Assembly: GCF_001941425.1 (NCBI RefSeq) | Contig: NZ_CP009244.1 | Location: 558,001-622,000 of the forward strand | Origin: Corynebacterium ammoniagenes DSM 20306 | Lineage (GTDB): Bacteria > Actinomycetota > Actinomycetes > Mycobacteriales > Mycobacteriaceae | Direction of reading: 5' to 3' | DNA: 64,000 nucleotides | Shown here: positions 61,889 to 64,000 of the stretch, piece after piece | How positions within the stretch are numbered: position 1 is the first letter of the stretch | Layout of the letters: each line of letters starts with the position of its first letter | Made by a program: the position numbers and the translations under genes | The notes under the pieces: generated by a model | Seen by the model: the letters and a program-made list of their open reading frames with translations, nothing else | The model's database searches: none | What the model was told of the DNA's origin: nothing

Positions 61889-63012
61889 TAGGCAAGCTCC
61901 CGAACCTTGGTATTGCGGACAATCCAAATAAATAGGGGAGCGCCAATGAGCGGAACCAAAATACCGACGGCAAGTTCCGAAGGGCGTGCAACAACGCGAC
62001 CGATGGTATCGGCAGCGACGAGCAAAACCCCGCCTGCCAGTCCGGTTAGTGGCAACAACCATCGATGATCTGTGCCGCAGATAAGACGCAGCAAGTGCGG
62101 AACAATCAGTCCCACAAAGGCAATGGGACCAGCAAGGGCGGTCGCGGTGCCGCACAGCATGACTGCACCTAGGGTTGCGACTAACCGCGTGGTCATCACT
62201 TTGATGCCTAGGCCGGTGGCAACATCATCGCCAAGCGCTAAAGCATTAAGCCCAGGTGCGCACGCCAGAACTATTAGTAAGCCAAGGCCTAAAAATGGCA
62301 GGGATAATTGCAACTGCTGCCATTCCGCACCACCGACTGAACCAATCTGCCAGAAGCGGAAGCGGTCCATGACATCAGCGCGCGGTAGCAAAATGGCAGA
62401 GACCAGGCTGGATGCGGCAGCGGCGGTGGCAGCACCGGATAACGCCAGCTTCAACGGCGTAGCGCCACCGCGGCCCAAGGAGCCGACGAAGTACACGAAG
62501 ACAGCTGCCGCTAAGGAACCGACCATGGCAATAAGCATGGTGGGAACCGGGCGGGAGAGGCCGAAGAAAGCAATACCGGAGACCACCGCGAGCGACGCAC
62601 CGGATAGAACACCGAAGATGCCGGGGTCTGCCAATGGATTGCGAGTTACTCCCTGCAAGGTGGTGCCGGACATCGCCAGCGCGGCCCCGACAAACAATGC
62701 CATGACGGTGCGTGGCAAACGGGTTGTTGCAGCTGCCTGCTCTGCGGTATCTGTGGCACCGCCGATTGCAGCCAGCGCATCTTCAATCGAGATGGACCGT
62801 ACACCAAACATCACCGATAAAACCCCGGCGAACGCTAAGGCTACGAGCAAACCACACAACACGGCGACCCGTACTGCACCAAGACGACGTGTGCCAGTTG
62901 GTGATGCCACAGAAGTATCAGCGCCGTAGCTGCGCTGTACTGCTGCTCGCTCTGGTGCGGGCGATAACGAAGCTGTAGGCATTCGGTGGCGGTCAACGGA
63001 CTGGATAGACAT
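61888..63012 (-). CDS. FecCD-family siderophore permease (first subunit)
   Basis: A 374-residue FecCD permease. The motifs T-R-L-P-R-T-V-M-A, G-T-T-L-Q-G-V-T-R-N-P-L-A-D-P and G-P-I-A-F-V-G-L-I-V-P-H are diagnostic. Ten transmembrane segments start near residue 47; the first 45 residues are a hydrophilic tail, and an internal ATG at residue 11 is an alternative start. It lies 54 nt after the binding-protein gene and is translationally coupled to the second permease. Confidence 0.92.
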   Translation of the reverse strand: MSIQSVDRHRMPTASLSPAPERAAVQRSYGADTSVASPTGTRRLGAVRVAVLCGLLVALAFAGVLSVMFGVRSISIEDALAAIGGATDTAEQAAATTRLPRTVMALFVGAALAMSGTTLQGVTRNPLADPGIFGVLSGASLAVVSGIAFFGLSRPVPTMLIAMVGSLAAAVFVYFVGSLGRGGATPLKLALSGAATAAAASSLVSAILLPRADVMDRFRFWQIGSVGGAEWQQLQLSLPFLGLGLLIVLACAPGLNALALGDDVATGLGIKVMTTRLVATLGAVMLCGTATALAGPIAFVGLIVPHLLRLICGTDHRWLLPLTGLAGGVLLVAADTIGRVVARPSELAVGILVPLIGAPLFIWIVRNTKVRELA

Positions 63013-63066
63013 GGTGCGGGGTGCCCCTTGAAAAGTTTGTGGCTGACGGGATGTCGAAAGAGTTAC

Positions 63067-64000
63067 TTATTCCGCATCGAAGGCGGTATTCAACGCGGCG
63101 AAGTACTCATCGATGCCCCATGGAATCGACAGCGGGGAAGGGTTCGCAGCTGCGCCCAAAGGTCCTTCTTCCAAAAAGACCACGTTGCCTTCTGCGATAG
63201 CCGGGATCTTTGACAGCAGTGGGTCTGCCTGCATGTCTTCTAAGGTTTTCTGATCGGCGGCCTCATCGCCGGAGGAGTAGGAGATGAAGAAATCAACATC
63301 ATCGAATTGCTCGGGGTTTTCTGCGGAGACTTCCTCCCAGAAGGAATCAGATTTGCCGGTGTATTCCTCAACGATTTCTGGAGTTTCAAAGCCTGCCTCC
63401 TTCAAGAACCCAGCGCGGGGATCATCCAAGGTGTAAAAACCAATCATGGAATCACTCGACGCGCCACCGAAAGAGGTAAATAGCGGCTTTTTGCCTTGCA
63501 GCTCTGGGTATTTATCCATGGCTTCAGAAACCTGCTTTTTGAGGTCAGCATTGAGGTCTTCTGCCTCGGCAGATAAACCAAGTCCTGCGGCGTCCAAGGT
63601 GACCATGTCATAGGCAGAAGTCGTCCACGGCTTATCGGGGTAGGCGACAACCGGTGCGATTTGTGACAGCGTGTCATAGTCTTCCTGGCTTAGACCGGAG
63701 TAGGCGGCCAAGATGACATCAGGCTGGGTGTTGGCAATTTGCTCGAAGGGGATGCCATCGGTTTCATCGAAAAGCTCTGGCGTTTCCCCGCCCAGTTCTG
63801 CGAGCTTGTCCTCTGTCCACGGCATAATCCCATTGTCATTATCATCGCCCCACGTGGACTTGGACATACCTACTGGAGTGATGCCGAAGGCGAGTGGGAC
63901 CTCGTGGTTTGCCCAACCAACAGTGGCAATACGTTCGGGCTTCGACTCAATGACTGTCTCGCCTAGGGCATGTTCCACGGTGACGGGGAATTGCGCAGCA
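63067..64000 (-). CDS. Iron-siderophore-binding lipoprotein, 5' end beyond the window
   Basis: The reading frame is open to the right edge; about 311 residues are visible. The visible start F-P-V-T-V-E-H-A-L-G-E-T and the R-I-A-T-V-G-W segment are the conserved beginning of the mature FepB/FhuD-type (PBP-like) domain, so only the signal peptide and a few residues are missing. A long helix joins the two lobes, as usual in this class. It is the first gene of the operon binding protein - permease - permease - ATPase - SIP. The promoter, and any DtxR box, would lie outside the window. Confidence 0.9.
   Translation of the reverse strand, partial: AAQFPVTVEHALGETVIESKPERIATVGWANHEVPLAFGITPVGMSKSTWGDDNDNGIMPWTEDKLAELGGETPELFDETDGIPFEQIANTQPDVILAAYSGLSQEDYDTLSQIAPVVAYPDKPWTTSAYDMVTLDAAGLGLSAEAEDLNADLKKQVSEAMDKYPELQGKKPLFTSFGGASSDSMIGFYTLDDPRAGFLKEAGFETPEIVEEYTGKSDSFWEEVSAENPEQFDDVDFFISYSSGDEAADQKTLEDMQADPLLSKIPAIAEGNVVFLEEGPLGAAANPSPLSIPWGIDEYFAALNTAFDAE

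Noticed and set aside
63013..63066. DtxR box within the siderophore operon
   Set aside because: No TTAGG-type palindrome in the gap; the operon promoter should lie beyond the window.

Overview
The window comes from a Corynebacterium chromosome (Mycobacteriales). The genus call rests on the ESX-4 locus beside rplM-rpsI-glmM, the groES-groEL1 / WhiB / sigD-rsdA / guaB-guaB3-guaA order (syntenic, as I recall it, with Mycobacterium tuberculosis Rv3447c to about Rv3394c), an EsrI-EsrS-EsrR envelope-stress locus, a monomeric NADP isocitrate dehydrogenase, metQNI/metY-metX, and many leaderless genes with a TANANT -10 box 6-8 nt before the start codon. The species cannot be fixed from sequence alone. 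No rRNA, tRNA, CRISPR array, prophage or insertion sequence was seen; this is mostly core genome.

Layout. 1-1912: end of the ESX-4 type VII secretion locus (eccC tail, Rv3446c-like membrane protein, EsxU/EsxT WXG100 pair). 2195-4658: rplM-rpsI and glmM. 4690-6918: an uncharacterised three-gene unit (small helical protein, Cys/Pro-rich membrane protein, small Pro-rich protein). 6919-14892: alpha/beta-hydrolase, glmS, alr and the t6A operon tsaE-x-tsaB-rimI-tsaD. 15032-17108: CIRCE-controlled groES-groEL1. 17221-21426: UvrA-like ATPase, aldehyde dehydrogenase, WhcB/WhiB3-like regulator. 21785-30645: sigD-rsdA, then guanine nucleotide synthesis (guaB, guaB3, guaA) interrupted by an EamA exporter, its divergent LysR regulator and a PAP2 phosphatase. 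30751-37937: HNH (DUF222) protein, EsrI / EsrS-EsrR, and the SOS mutagenesis genes imuA'-imuB. 37947-45689: AMIN-like lipoprotein, sucrase/ferredoxin-like protein, metQNI, dnaE2. 45701-53745: two PH-domain membrane proteins (the second frameshifted), trmL, folD, DUF3017, metY-metX, saccharopine-dehydrogenase-like and MBL-fold genes. 53882-58839: dps, M3 peptidase, icd. 58986-64000: iron-siderophore uptake operon (binding protein, two permeases, ATPase, siderophore-interacting reductase), truncated by the window end.

How the genes connect. imuA'-imuB and dnaE2 form the mycobacterial-type translesion mutasome and both carry LexA-like boxes. metQNI and metY share an AC-CGCTTT-GTCTA core that looks like a McbR operator. 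EsrI and EsrSR diverge around a large dyad. The most interesting new signal is that the EsxU/EsxT pair and the uncharacterised unit at 4779-6918 are preceded by almost the same ECF-type promoter (GGAAC, 17-nt spacer, AGTCCAAT). This suggests that the unknown unit belongs to the ESX-4 regulon.
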